Assembly: GCA_963666825.2 (NCBI GenBank)
Contig: OY763044.2
Span: 5,642,001 to 5,706,000, forward strand
Length of the DNA: 64,000 bases
Direction of reading: 5' to 3'
Origin: Saccharicrinis sp963666825
GTDB lineage: Bacteria; Bacteroidota; Bacteroidia; Bacteroidales; Marinilabiliaceae
A model generated the notes under the pieces. The model worked only from the letters and a program-made list of their open reading frames with translations, was not told where the DNA came from and did no database searches. A program made the position numbers and the translations under genes. The stretch's first letter is position 1; every line of letters starts with the position of its first letter. Positions 8,781 through 18,916 of the stretch are shown here, piece by piece.

Positions 8781-9547
8781 AATATCCTCTCGTCGTAATC
8801 ATGACCGGAGAATTGTTCTAAAATGTGGTCTACTTTTCTAGCTTCGCAAGGTATTGTTAGTTTGTTAGTAAGGAGTAATCTCATTGAATCGTAGTCAATA
8901 TGGTGTATGTGATTTGTATTGACAATAAAAAGAGGATGACATCTTACAAAATCATATGAATATAACATTGATTCATATCTTCTCAGAGGTTCTTTTATTT
9001 TAATTAATTCACCTGATGTTAGATAAAATATAGATTTAGAGTAATTTGATTCTCCATAAATAATGTCACAAATAGGAATGGAAATGATTTCTGTTTGTGT
9101 TTTAAATATGATTTGTTTTTGATTGCTAAAACAGCTGGAGTTATTAAAGAAGGTTTGCATTTTGGTTTTATAGCCTTCTTCTATTAGAGTCGAAATTACA
9201 TTATCTACCGTAATTAGTAGTTCGCTGATATCAAGAGGTTTGTATATAAAGTCGATAGAGGCAAATCTAATGTCATCAAGAGCGTATTCCTGATAAGCCG
9301 ACATAAAAATAACTTTGTAATTAAAATCTTTGGTTTGCTTTACTACATCAATTGATGTTCCACCTATGAGATGAATGTCGAGAATGGCAATTTGTGGTTT
9401 GTGTTTTTTTATTGCCAGTATGGTTTGTTCAACAGATTCTGTTTTTGCCACAATATTTATGTTTGAAAAATTTTGCACTAAAATTTTTTCAATTGCATTT
9501 CTAATTCTGCAATCATCATCTGCTAAAAGAATGCTAATATTGTTCAT
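8756..9547 (-). CDS. LytTR-family response regulator
   Basis: This 263-residue protein has an N-terminal receiver domain (about residues 1-125) with the acidic triad D10-D12, phospho-acceptor D57 in ILDIHL, and the conserved Lys in IYKPLD. The C-terminal part (about 150-250) is a LytTR DNA-binding domain, with the typical SNYSKSIFYL and FVRCHPLFIVNTNHI segments. It lies 21 bp downstream of the sensor kinase gene and is its obvious partner. Its 3' end overlaps the DNA glycosylase gene on the other strand by 25 bp. Confidence 0.93.
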   Translation of the reverse strand: MNNISILLADDDCRIRNAIEKILVQNFSNINIVAKTESVEQTILAIKKHKPQIAILDIHLIGGTSIDVVKQTKDFNYKVIFMSAYQEYALDDIRFASIDFIYKPLDISELLITVDNVISTLIEEGYKTKMQTFFNNSSCFSNQKQIIFKTQTEIISIPICDIIYGESNYSKSIFYLTSGELIKIKEPLRRYESMLYSYDFVRCHPLFIVNTNHIHHIDYDSMRLLLTNKLTIPCEARKVDHILEQFSGHDYDERIFYNSVKNR

Positions 9548-9568
9548 GATTTTGTATGTTTTAGGTAG

Positions 9569-11539
9569 CTAGTTGTAGTCTTCTTTGTTTCTCTCTTTTA
9601 TACTTATAATAGGTAATTTTAATTTTACTAAAACCCCGTTTTTACCTGGGTTAATATCTTGTATGTCTATAATTTTTAGTACAGCTTTTTTGTGCGTCAT
9701 CTTTTTAATAACATCCAAACGTTCATTTGTTATTTTAATTGCCATGGACTCATGCTTAGAGCCTATTGAGGATGCTTTTTGAGATGCTTTCCATCCAATT
9801 CCATTGTCTTCTATTTCTATATGAAGAGATCCATTTTTCTTAAAAAAACGAATATTTATGGTTCCTTTTTCTCCTAATCCCTTAATTCCATGTTCGATAG
9901 CATTTTCTACAAATGGTTGGGTTAACATAGGTGGTATTAAAATATCTTCCTCGTTGATATCTTCAGCTATTTCTATATTGTAACTGAATGGATATACAAA
10001 TCTTAATTGTTGGAGTTCAAGGTAGTATCCAAGCATCTTGTTTTCGTCCAGTAACGGTACATATTCGTATTCTGAGCTTCTTAAAACCTGACGCATTAAA
10101 GAGGCAAATCCGGTCAGGAATTTAGAGGATTTTTCCATATCATTTTCAAGGATATAAACCTGTATGGCACTAAGCGCATTAAAGATGAAATGGGGATTCA
10201 TTTGAGTACGCAACAACCTTTGTTGCATTAAAATATTGTTGTATTTAGATCGTAATTTAATTTGTCGAAAGGACAGTATAGCGATACTAATGATTACGAA
10301 AACTAAAATTAAGGAGCTAAATAATGTCTTCTTTTGAACAGCAATTAATTTGTTTTGCAGCTCATTCTTATTGTTTAATAACCTGATTTGATTTTTTGTT
10401 TGTTCTAAATTCTGAATGGATTCAACAGCAACAATATGCCTCAGATTTTCTTCATTAATAATGCTGTCTTTATATATTTCGGCAGTTTTAAGGTAGGCTA
10501 AAGCTTTTTTGTTTTCATTAAGTTCTTCATAGGCTTTAGATAAGAGGCGACTGCAAGTTTCAATTTGATATTTTGAACCTATTTCTTTTGCAATCTGAAA
10601 CCCTTCTTTTAGGTTTTTAACGCTTTTCTGATAATCTTTTATTAGTAAATAAGTTTCGCCAATAATTGAATAGCTTGTAGAAATATTGATTCTATCACGG
10701 GATTCTTTATTAAATGCTAAGGCCTGCTCTAAGTATTCTAAAGCAATATGATATTGTTTTTTTATTTTATATAAATCACCAAGGCTGTTATAACTTATAG
10801 CTTTGCCAACAGAAGAGTTGATTTCGTTATTGTAATCAAGAGATTTGTTGAAGCACACTAGTGCAGAATCTAAGTCGTTTAGTGATTCTAAACATTCTCC
10901 AATGTTGTTGTAATTTATGGCTAATCCAAGTTTGTTGTTTTGCTTTTTAGCTATTTCTAAAGATTTTTTAAAATATTCAATAGACGCATGATAACGTTTT
11001 AAATTAGTGTAAACATTACCCAAACCATTATATGCTACGCTAGTTTGAAAAGTATCATTAACTTCTTCTGCCAGGTTTAATGCTTCCATGTGTAAATCCA
11101 GAGCATGTTTGTTTTCATCAATTCTGCGATATACCACAGCTAACATATTTACATACCTTGCTAATGCCGCTTTGTTATCCTGATTTCGAGCAATTTTTAC
11201 AGCTTTATCATGAAGTTCCAAAGCCTTATTGAATTCAGATCTGTTTCGGTGTCGTACACCTAATGTGTTGTATATTTCAGCTAGCTGAGGAAGCAAACCG
11301 TTTTTTTGTGCAATTTCCTCTGCCTGGGTAATATAATCATCTTTTACAATTGAAGTGTTCAGGTTTTGGTTGTAATAATTGTTGGATTGATTGATTAAGT
11401 TTGAAACAACACTGGAATCAGTTTTAGATATTGTAATGGAGTTGATATTAAGGGAGGTTGATTCTTTGGGCTCGTGGTTACAGCCGCTGAAAACAATTAT
11501 TAGTGCAAATAGAGTTAAAAGAAATTTCAAAATCTTCAT
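9569..11539 (-). CDS. TPR-repeat sensor histidine kinase, LytS/YehU type
   Basis: This 656-residue protein begins with a lipoprotein-like signal (FSGC, C20). A long run of TPR repeats follows at about residues 75-370, recognisable from repeats such as YNGLGNVYTNLKRYHASIEYFKKSL. After a coiled region comes a membrane helix (about 400-420). The cytoplasmic part has the LytS-type phospho-acceptor segment NPHFIFNALSAIQ and an HATPase domain with QPFVENAIEHGI and DNGIG. TPR-LytS kinases of this design are common in Bacteroidota and pair with LytTR regulators, as here. The stimulus is unknown. The divergent envelope operon starting at 11768 is a candidate target. Confidence 0.9.
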   Translation of the reverse strand: MKILKFLLTLFALIIVFSGCNHEPKESTSLNINSITISKTDSSVVSNLINQSNNYYNQNLNTSIVKDDYITQAEEIAQKNGLLPQLAEIYNTLGVRHRNRSEFNKALELHDKAVKIARNQDNKAALARYVNMLAVVYRRIDENKHALDLHMEALNLAEEVNDTFQTSVAYNGLGNVYTNLKRYHASIEYFKKSLEIAKKQNNKLGLAINYNNIGECLESLNDLDSALVCFNKSLDYNNEINSSVGKAISYNSLGDLYKIKKQYHIALEYLEQALAFNKESRDRINISTSYSIIGETYLLIKDYQKSVKNLKEGFQIAKEIGSKYQIETCSRLLSKAYEELNENKKALAYLKTAEIYKDSIINEENLRHIVAVESIQNLEQTKNQIRLLNNKNELQNKLIAVQKKTLFSSLILVFVIISIAILSFRQIKLRSKYNNILMQQRLLRTQMNPHFIFNALSAIQVYILENDMEKSSKFLTGFASLMRQVLRSSEYEYVPLLDENKMLGYYLELQQLRFVYPFSYNIEIAEDINEEDILIPPMLTQPFVENAIEHGIKGLGEKGTINIRFFKKNGSLHIEIEDNGIGWKASQKASSIGSKHESMAIKITNERLDVIKKMTHKKAVLKIIDIQDINPGKNGVLVKLKLPIISIKERNKEDYN

Positions 11540-11713
11540 TTGTATTGTTTATGCTTTGTAATTTAAGGTTTTAAAGGTTTTCTTAATGACTAATGATGTG
11601 TGTATTTATGAACTTTTTATTAACAATGAGTCTCAAAAATAAATTATGAACTGAATTTAATTTCTGTATGTTATACTACGGGTAAGTATTTTATGCATAA
11701 CTTATGTTTATAC

Positions 11714-11721
11714 TATATTTG
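11714..11721 (+). promoter_or_regulatory. -7 element for the envelope operon
   Basis: TATATTTG matches TAnnTTTG and lies 46 bp before the ATG at 11768, in the 228-bp gap between the sensor kinase and the lipoprotein gene. A -33 element is not clear, which could mean an activator is needed. Confidence 0.4.
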
Positions 11722-11767
11722 TTATGTTTCATTCCAATTATTTTATCATTGAGTTAATTTTTATTCT

Positions 11768-12694
11768 ATGAAATATTTTTTCATGCGACATTTGTTGGTG
11801 AGTATTGTAATTATAATCTCTTTATGTAGTTGTGATATATTCTTTAAATCGAAGAAAAATCCTCGTAAATATGCAATGGTTAGTTATTCTGAGACTGGTG
11901 AAACGTACTACGAATATGTGTATCCGGATAAGGAAAAAGAGTTAGATGAGGAATTGAAAGAAATTTCAGGATTGGACTTTGATATAACAAATAACTCTTT
12001 ACTTGCCAACAATGATGAACAAGGAAATATTTATGAATTGGATATCAATCATTTTAATATTATTAGTAAAAATCAATTTTGGAATACAGGCGACTATGAA
12101 GGGGTAGAGTATGATGGAGAATTTATTTGGGTTTTAAAAAGTAATGGGAATTTATATAAATACGATCCGATTATAAAGGAAACGGAGGAGTTTGAAACCA
12201 AATTATCATCCAATAATGATGTGGAAGGATTGTGTTATGATTCGGGTAAAAAGCTTTTGTACATGGCCTGTAAAGGAACTACTTTAAATAAAGAGGATAA
12301 GATTAGAACTAAAGCTATTTATGTATTTGATGTGGAGAAAAAGAAGTTAAAAAAGAAGCCTTTAATAACAATTCATCCAAAACAGATTAAAAAGTTTATT
12401 GAAGAAACAGCCAAAAGTAATGTTGATGAAAATTATCTGGAAAGAGCAGAAGTTTTTTCACCATCTGCAATTGCGATGAATAAAAATAAAGACTTATTTA
12501 TTTTATCTGCAAGAGGCAGTGTTTTGTTAGTTGTTGATATGGAATCGAAAATAAAAGAAATTACTTTTTTAAATCCTAAGTATTTACCTCAGCCTGAAGG
12601 GATTTGTTTTGATAGTGATTATAATTTATATGTTTCTACGGAAGGTAAATCAAATAAAGCAAGACTGGTTTTCTATAAAAACAGAAACAAATAA
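11768..12694 (+). CDS. SdiA-regulated-like beta-propeller lipoprotein
   Basis: This 308-residue protein has a lipoprotein signal with the lipid-anchor Cys most likely at C22 (LCSC). The mature part shows propeller-like repeats, including EISGLDFDITNNSLLANNDE, NDVEGLCYDSGKKLLYMAC and PQPEGICFDSDYNLYVSTEG. The ExSGL and PEGI signatures match the SdiA-regulated family, whose biochemical role is not settled. It is first in a row of three same-strand genes, 35 bp before the phosphoesterase fusion. Confidence 0.75.
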   Translation: MKYFFMRHLLVSIVIIISLCSCDIFFKSKKNPRKYAMVSYSETGETYYEYVYPDKEKELDEELKEISGLDFDITNNSLLANNDEQGNIYELDINHFNIISKNQFWNTGDYEGVEYDGEFIWVLKSNGNLYKYDPIIKETEEFETKLSSNNDVEGLCYDSGKKLLYMACKGTTLNKEDKIRTKAIYVFDVEKKKLKKKPLITIHPKQIKKFIEETAKSNVDENYLERAEVFSPSAIAMNKNKDLFILSARGSVLLVVDMESKIKEITFLNPKYLPQPEGICFDSDYNLYVSTEGKSNKARLVFYKNRNK

Positions 12695-12729
12695 ATGGTT
12701 TTTATAATCTTGATTTAATTATTGATAGA

Positions 12730-15700
12730 ATGAGATATATTGTCATAATATTACTTGTTTTTTTATTTGTAGCCTGTGGCACACTTAAAGCGCCATACTA
12801 TTCTTTAAATGTTCACAACTGGAAAGCAGAAAGTAAAACATCTAAAAAAGAATTAATTCATACAGCCTTTCTTGTTGGAGATGCAGGTCGTTTTGATAAC
12901 AAAGATTATCAAATTAATAATGTTTTAGAGTCGCTAAAAAAGGAATTAAAAAAATCAACAGAAGAAACGTCTTTAGTTTTTCTGGGAGATAATGTTTATC
13001 CTAATGGTCTTCCCTCAGAAGACAATAAAACCAGATCTTCTAAAGAGGATATTTTAGCTGCACAACTTGATTTAGCCAGATATGTAAATGGTGATACCTA
13101 TTTTATTGCAGGTAATCATGATTGGAAAAGTGGAAATAAGAAGGGATTAAAAGCTATTATTAGACAAGAGGAATATATTGAATCTTTTTTTAGTAAAAAT
13201 TTTCCTCACAAGGTAAAGATGTATCCTGGAAATGGCTGTGGAGATCCTAAAGTAAAAAAGGTAAATAAGGATTTATATTTTGTTTTTATTGATAGTCAAT
13301 GGTGGTTGCAAAATTGGGATAGTGAGAAAAAGATGAATAAAGGGTGTGATATTAAATCACGTAATGATTTTTTAACTCGCATTGAAGAAATCTTTATTGA
13401 GCATAAAAATGATCAGATTGTGGTTTTTATGCATCATCCAATATATAGTAATGGAATTCATGGTGGGTATTTCTCATTCGCAGATCATTTGTTTCCTTTA
13501 CATAGAGAAAAGAATCTTTGGATACCAGTGCCTGTTATTGGTTCTATGTATCCTATTTTACGAACAGCAATTGGATCAGTTCAGGATTTAAATAATACCT
13601 TATATATCGAATTTAGTCAAGGAATAAATCAGATAGCAAACGATCTTGATGTAGATGTAATTTTTGCCTCAGGGCATGATCATAGCTTGCAGTATTTTGA
13701 TAAAGATAATGTTAAGCAAATTATTAGTGGTTCAGGAAGCAGGCATTCCTTTTCGTTGGCTGGAGGAGAAGCTGATTTTTCCAGAGAGGCACGAGGTTTT
13801 GTAAAATTACTTTTCTATGAAGATATGGAGGCTTGGGCAGAATTCTATACTGTGCCCGAAAATACGTCAACGGCAAAACTTGAATTTAGAACGCAAATTC
13901 GGAAGCCTAAAGCTGGATCAGTATTTATAGATCAGGAATATCCTTCAATCGTAAAAAAAGATACAACAGTAGCAGCCAATAAAAACTTTGATGCAGGTAG
14001 AGGAAAGCGTTTCTTTTTGGGAAACCAATATAGAGATATGTGGGCTACAGAAGTTAATGTCCCATTCATTGATTTAGAAAATAGATTTGGAGGACTTATA
14101 CCGGTTAAAAAAGGTGGAGGTATGTCTTCCAACTCTCTTCGATTGGAACATGATAATGGAAAACAGTATATTCTTCGCTCAATAAATAAGGACTATACTA
14201 AGCTGGTGGATAAAAAATATAGTGAACTGAAAGTTCTTGATATCATGAAGGATCAAAACAGTGCCAGCCATCCGTATGGTGCTTTAATGTTACCCTCTTT
14301 ATCAAAAGCTGCTGGTATCTATTACACTAGTCCGGAGTTGGTTTTTCTTAAACATCAAAAGCAACTCGGTAATTATAATAATCTATTTCCTGAAGAATTG
14401 TATTTGCTAGAGCAAAGACCAGATGGCGATTGGAGCGATGCGTCACAATTTGGTTATTCTAAGGAAATTATAAGTTATAATGATCTTTTAGAAAGGTTAA
14501 GGGAAAAGAAACATCATTTTGTGGATCAGGAGTGGGTGCTAAAGTCCCGTTTATTTGATCTATTCATTCATGACTGGGATCGACATGATGATCAATGGAG
14601 ATGGGCTTCTTTTGAAATAGGAGATAGTACTTTATACAGACCAATTCCCCGAGATCGAGATCAAGCCTTTTATAAATTCGAAGGTTTGATTCCTTGGTAT
14701 GTATCTACCTTCATTATTAAGAAGTTTAAAACCATGAAAGGGGATGTAAAGGATGTAAAAAGTCTTTCGTTTAATGCAAGATATTTCGATAGGTATTTTT
14801 TAAATCAACTCGAATGGAGTGATTGGGAAAGAATTACAAAAGAATTGCAAGCCAGTATGACCGATGAAGTTATTGATTCATGTTTGTTTGCTTTACCTGA
14901 GAATGTAATTGATTTAAATAAAGAGATTCCGGAATTATTAAAGTCTCGTCGAGATCATATGATTGAGATAAGTCGCAGGCTGTATGAGTTTTTGTCACAA
15001 GAAGTTGAGATTACAGGGACTGATGATGATGAAATATTTGAAATTGAGAGGTTGTCAGATGGAAGTGTCAATGTTAAGTGTTTTATTGAAAGAGATAAAA
15101 AAGGTGATTTATTAAGATATGAAAGAACATTTTATCCATCAGAGACCTCTGAAATAAGATTATATGGATTAAGAGGTAAGGATGAATTTGTTGTTAAAGG
15201 AGAGGATGTTAATAAAATCAGAATAAGAATAATAGGAGGAGAAGACAAGGATAAAATTACAAACGATACTCATAAAGCCGGAATCTATGCTTATGATGAG
15301 GTCGATGGAATTAAATTAAAAGGAGATCACATTATTGATAAAACATCAGAGGACGATATTTATGTAAATGAATATGACCGTAAGGGATTTGCATACAATA
15401 AAAATTTTCCTTTTATAAGATTAGGGTACACAAAGGATGATGGTATCTGGTTTGGTTTGTCGTATGATTGGACTACAAATGGTTGGCGTAGAGATCCATA
15501 TAAAGCCAAACAGAAAGCTTATTTTGAAGTAGCTCCAGGTAACCAGGATGCCTTCAAATTTGGTTATGATGCTCATTTTCCTGGATTATTTGGAAAGTTG
15601 GATTATAAACCTTCCTTCCATGTTGACTTTCCGAGCATTGAAAATTATTTTGGAATGGGTAATGAATCCGTTAATTATGAAAGAGAAAAAGAATATAATT

Positions 15701-16434
15701 GGGTAACAATTACTGGTGCAAGATTTAATCCATTAATCTCATATCATACTTTAAATAAACGGTTTATTTTTGATTTTGGGCCAGCATATGAGACTGTCGA
15801 AATTCAAGAGAGAGATGGTCGTGTAGCTTTGGATCCTTTATTAGGATTTACCGAAGAAGAAATGGAGAGAAAGCATTTTGTGGGAGGAGAAATTCATCAT
15901 AAAATAGATATCAGAGACAGAGAGGAGAATCCTTCGAATGGTTTTGCCTTCTATGCAGGTGTAGAGTATCAGTATAATATTACAGATGATGATGATTTAT
16001 TCCGGTTCAAAACAAACTCACAGTTTTATGTAACTTTAAGTAATTACCCGAAGTTAGTATTGGCTAATAATGTTGGTTACGAGAAAATTAGTGGAGATTA
16101 CGAGTTTTATCAAACTCCGGATATAGGAAATTTAACCAACTTAAGAGGTTTTCGTAAGAACAGATTTCGAGGAGAGTCGGCTTTTTATGAAAATGTTGAT
16201 TTAAGATTTAATGCATTTAACTGGAAAAATGCTTATTTACCTGTGAATATGGGTTTAGTTGCAGGTTATGATATAGGAAGGGTATGGCTAGATGATGAAC
16301 ATTCTGAAAAATGGCATAATAGCCAAACCGTTGGATTGTGGCTTGATGTTTTAGATACTTTTGTAATGCAGCCATATTACTCTTTTACAGTTGAAGATAA
16401 TTTCTTTAGTTTTATCATGAGATTTAACTTTTAG
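12730..16434 (+). CDS. Outer-membrane metallophosphoesterase with kinase-like middle region and C-terminal beta-barrel
   Basis: This 1234-residue lipoprotein (C16 in VACG) has three parts. Residues about 42-330 are a calcineurin-like phosphoesterase with all metal motifs: GDAG (50-53), GDN (86-88), GNHD (128-131), HH (235-236) and GHDH (315-318). The GDAG form resembles purple acid phosphatases. Residues about 430-750 hold DWDRHDDQWRW (D617, H619, Q622) and PIPRDRDQAF (638-647), which look like the catalytic and metal loops of CotH/Fam20/HipA-like kinases. The last 330 residues form an Omp85/D15-like barrel ending in the outer-membrane signature FNF. Such long fusions occur in Bacteroidota under the name metallophosphoesterase. 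The pbpC gene follows after 2 bp. The substrate is unknown. Confidence 0.85.
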   Translation: MRYIVIILLVFLFVACGTLKAPYYSLNVHNWKAESKTSKKELIHTAFLVGDAGRFDNKDYQINNVLESLKKELKKSTEETSLVFLGDNVYPNGLPSEDNKTRSSKEDILAAQLDLARYVNGDTYFIAGNHDWKSGNKKGLKAIIRQEEYIESFFSKNFPHKVKMYPGNGCGDPKVKKVNKDLYFVFIDSQWWLQNWDSEKKMNKGCDIKSRNDFLTRIEEIFIEHKNDQIVVFMHHPIYSNGIHGGYFSFADHLFPLHREKNLWIPVPVIGSMYPILRTAIGSVQDLNNTLYIEFSQGINQIANDLDVDVIFASGHDHSLQYFDKDNVKQIISGSGSRHSFSLAGGEADFSREARGFVKLLFYEDMEAWAEFYTVPENTSTAKLEFRTQIRKPKAGSVFIDQEYPSIVKKDTTVAANKNFDAGRGKRFFLGNQYRDMWATEVNVPFIDLENRFGGLIPVKKGGGMSSNSLRLEHDNGKQYILRSINKDYTKLVDKKYSELKVLDIMKDQNSASHPYGALMLPSLSKAAGIYYTSPELVFLKHQKQLGNYNNLFPEELYLLEQRPDGDWSDASQFGYSKEIISYNDLLERLREKKHHFVDQEWVLKSRLFDLFIHDWDRHDDQWRWASFEIGDSTLYRPIPRDRDQAFYKFEGLIPWYVSTFIIKKFKTMKGDVKDVKSLSFNARYFDRYFLNQLEWSDWERITKELQASMTDEVIDSCLFALPENVIDLNKEIPELLKSRRDHMIEISRRLYEFLSQEVEITGTDDDEIFEIERLSDGSVNVKCFIERDKKGDLLRYERTFYPSETSEIRLYGLRGKDEFVVKGEDVNKIRIRIIGGEDKDKITNDTHKAGIYAYDEVDGIKLKGDHIIDKTSEDDIYVNEYDRKGFAYNKNFPFIRLGYTKDDGIWFGLSYDWTTNGWRRDPYKAKQKAYFEVAPGNQDAFKFGYDAHFPGLFGKLDYKPSFHVDFPSIENYFGMGNESVNYEREKEYNWVTITGARFNPLISYHTLNKRFIFDFGPAYETVEIQERDGRVALDPLLGFTEEEMERKHFVGGEIHHKIDIRDREENPSNGFAFYAGVEYQYNITDDDDLFRFKTNSQFYVTLSNYPKLVLANNVGYEKISGDYEFYQTPDIGNLTNLRGFRKNRFRGESAFYENVDLRFNAFNWKNAYLPVNMGLVAGYDIGRVWLDDEHSEKWHNSQTVGLWLDVLDTFVMQPYYSFTVEDNFFSFIMRFNF

Positions 16435-16436
16435 AA

Positions 16437-18803
16437 ATGAGTTTAGACTTTAGTCGATTTAAACATTTTTTATACAGGCATAAGTATATAGTTTTAACCT
16501 TAGTTATGCTGGGAGTTTTATTTTGGAAATCCATTTCATTTCCATTATTTACAGTTCCGTATTCAACTGTTATCTATTCGCAGGAAGAAAAACTTTTAGG
16601 GGCACATATTGCTGAAGATGGTCAATGGCGATTTCCGCAAGGCGATTCTATTCCATATAAGTTTAAAGAGTGTTTGCTCTTATTTGAGGATGAATATTTC
16701 TATCGGCATCCCGGAGTTAATCCTATTTCCATTTTAAGAGCTTTAAAACAAAATATTTTAAGTGGAGAGGTAAAAAGTGGCGGCAGTACCATCACTATGC
16801 AAGTGATCAGAATGGCTAAACAACGTAAACGTAATGTTGTAAGTAAATTAATTGAGGCTATTCAGGCATTAAGAGTTGAGCTTACTTTATCAAAAGATGA
16901 AATACTTAAGCTATATGCAACTCATGCGCCGTTTGGAGGAAATGTTGTGGGATTGGAGGCTGCCTCATGGCGATATTATCATCGTCCGGCATATATGCTT
17001 TCTTGGGCAGAGCAGGCTACCTTAGCCGTTTTGCCAAATGCACCGGGATTGATTCATACTGGTAAGAACAGAGAGCTTTTATTGAAAAAACGAAATTTCT
17101 TATTGAAAAAACTTTTTGATAAAGGTAAAGTTGACTCAACCTCTTTTTTGCTTGCACTTGATGAGCCAATACCTGACCATCCTTATGCTTTACCACAGAT
17201 TGCTCCTCATTTATTAGATTACTGCAGGAAAATACAAGAAGGAAAGACTTATAAATTAAACATCCAGAATGAGTTACAAAGAAAGGTCAGTTATACACTA
17301 AAATTTCATTACGATCGTCTAAAATTAAATGAGATTAACAATGCTTGTGCTATCGTTGTTGATGTCAAAAATAGAAAGGTTTTGGCTTATTGTGGAAATA
17401 TTGATGCCAATGATGTTCCTCAAAAACATGTGGATATATTACAGGCTCCAAGAAGTACTGGAAGTATTTTAAAACCCTTTTTATATGCAGCATCTATTCA
17501 GGATGGTAAGCTCTTACCAAAAATGTTAGTGCCGGATGTTCCGACATATTACAAAAACTTTGCACCAAAAAATTATACCCGAACATATGAGGGAGCAGTT
17601 CCTGCTGATGAGGCTTTGAGTAGATCTTTAAACGTTCCTGCTGTAAAAATGCTCGAAGAATATGATATTGGAAAATTTTGTAGTGTTCTTCAAAAAGTTG
17701 GTGTGAAAACGGTGAAGAATGATCCTGATTATTATGGGTTGAGTTTAATTCTTGGAGGAGCAGAAGCTACTTTGTTTGATTTGGTGGGAGCATATAGTTC
17801 AATGGCTGGAGTACTTGTAAATTATACTCAAAATAACTCAACTTATTTCAATAAAGCTTATAGTTCTCCAAGCTTAATGTTTAATGATAAAATTGAATTA
17901 GGATCACCATCTGAGGTTAGTCAAGTTTTTTCTGCTGGTTCAATTTATCATACCTTCGAAGCTTTAACAAATGTGGTGAGGCCAATTGAAGAAAGCGGTT
18001 GGCAGACTTTTTCTTCAAGTAGGAAGATAGCCTGGAAAACAGGTACCAGTTTTGGTTATAGGGATGCCTGGGCAATTGGTGTAACACCTGAATATGTTGT
18101 TGGAGTTTGGGTAGGAAATGCAACAGGAGAGGGACGTCCCGGTATTGTGGGTGGAACTACAGCAAGTCCTGTAATGTTTGATATCTTCAGGCATTTACCT
18201 GCTACGTCATGGTTTCAGCAACCCTATGATGATATGGAAAAAATATCAATTTGCAAGAAATCCGGATATCGTGCTGGTCCTTATTGTGAGTCTGATTCTG
18301 TTTATGTGGCTGTGAATTCAACTCGAGTGGAGCAATGTCCATATCATCATCTTATACATTTGAATAAAGAGCAAACCAATAGAGTAAATTCAAATTGTTA
18401 TCCCATATCTCAAATGGTACATAAGTCATGGTTTATATTGCCGCCTGTGATGGAGTGGTATTATAAAAGGAATCATCCAACTTATAAAATACTACCTGAT
18501 TTTGAGAAAGGATGTGCCGGAACAATAGAGCGAACAATGGAATTTATATATCCACAAAATAATAATAAGGTTTATTTGCCTAAAGGCTTAGATGGAGAAA
18601 TTCAATCTGTCGTATTAAAAATAGCCCATCGATCATCTCAATCTACAGTATATTGGCATATGGATAATGAATATTTAGGAGAGACATCATTTATTCATAA
18701 TATGGAAATAAAACCTTCTGAAGGCAAGCATTATCTGACTTTAATTGATGATCAGGGTAATGTTTTAAATAAGTGGATTAACTGCGTTGGAAGAAGCGAT
18801 TGA
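16437..18803 (+). CDS. pbpC: Penicillin-binding protein 1C
   Basis: This 788-residue protein is a bifunctional class A PBP of the 1C type. An N-terminal membrane helix (about residues 18-36) is followed by a GT51 glycosyltransferase domain with FEDEYFYRHPG and GGSTITMQV. The transpeptidase domain has the SxxK motif in GSILKPF, SLN in SRSLNVPAVK, and the KTGTS box. The C-terminal region (about 690-788) fits the PBP1C-specific C-terminal domain. It polymerises and cross-links peptidoglycan from the periplasmic face. Only 2 bp separate it from the phosphoesterase fusion, so the two are co-translated. Confidence 0.95.
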   Translation: MSLDFSRFKHFLYRHKYIVLTLVMLGVLFWKSISFPLFTVPYSTVIYSQEEKLLGAHIAEDGQWRFPQGDSIPYKFKECLLLFEDEYFYRHPGVNPISILRALKQNILSGEVKSGGSTITMQVIRMAKQRKRNVVSKLIEAIQALRVELTLSKDEILKLYATHAPFGGNVVGLEAASWRYYHRPAYMLSWAEQATLAVLPNAPGLIHTGKNRELLLKKRNFLLKKLFDKGKVDSTSFLLALDEPIPDHPYALPQIAPHLLDYCRKIQEGKTYKLNIQNELQRKVSYTLKFHYDRLKLNEINNACAIVVDVKNRKVLAYCGNIDANDVPQKHVDILQAPRSTGSILKPFLYAASIQDGKLLPKMLVPDVPTYYKNFAPKNYTRTYEGAVPADEALSRSLNVPAVKMLEEYDIGKFCSVLQKVGVKTVKNDPDYYGLSLILGGAEATLFDLVGAYSSMAGVLVNYTQNNSTYFNKAYSSPSLMFNDKIELGSPSEVSQVFSAGSIYHTFEALTNVVRPIEESGWQTFSSSRKIAWKTGTSFGYRDAWAIGVTPEYVVGVWVGNATGEGRPGIVGGTTASPVMFDIFRHLPATSWFQQPYDDMEKISICKKSGYRAGPYCESDSVYVAVNSTRVEQCPYHHLIHLNKEQTNRVNSNCYPISQMVHKSWFILPPVMEWYYKRNHPTYKILPDFEKGCAGTIERTMEFIYPQNNNKVYLPKGLDGEIQSVVLKIAHRSSQSTVYWHMDNEYLGETSFIHNMEIKPSEGKHYLTLIDDQGNVLNKWINCVGRSD

Positions 18804-18804
18804 A

Positions 18805-18858
18805 AGCGAGGATGAGTTTGTAAGTCTGCATAATATGGGAAGATTCTACATCCTCGCT
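18805..18858. other. Stem-loop without T-run between pbpC and a convergent gene
   Basis: A perfect 10-bp stem (AGCGAGGATG at 18805-18814, CATCCTCGCT at 18849-18858) encloses a 34-nt loop. No T-run follows on either strand, so it is not a standard terminator. It sits between two convergent genes and may protect mRNA 3' ends. Confidence 0.5.
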
Positions 18859-18916
18859 GCTATGAAAAAAATCTGGTTTATTTAATTCAATATTGATCTT
18901 ATGATTAAAAACTGTG

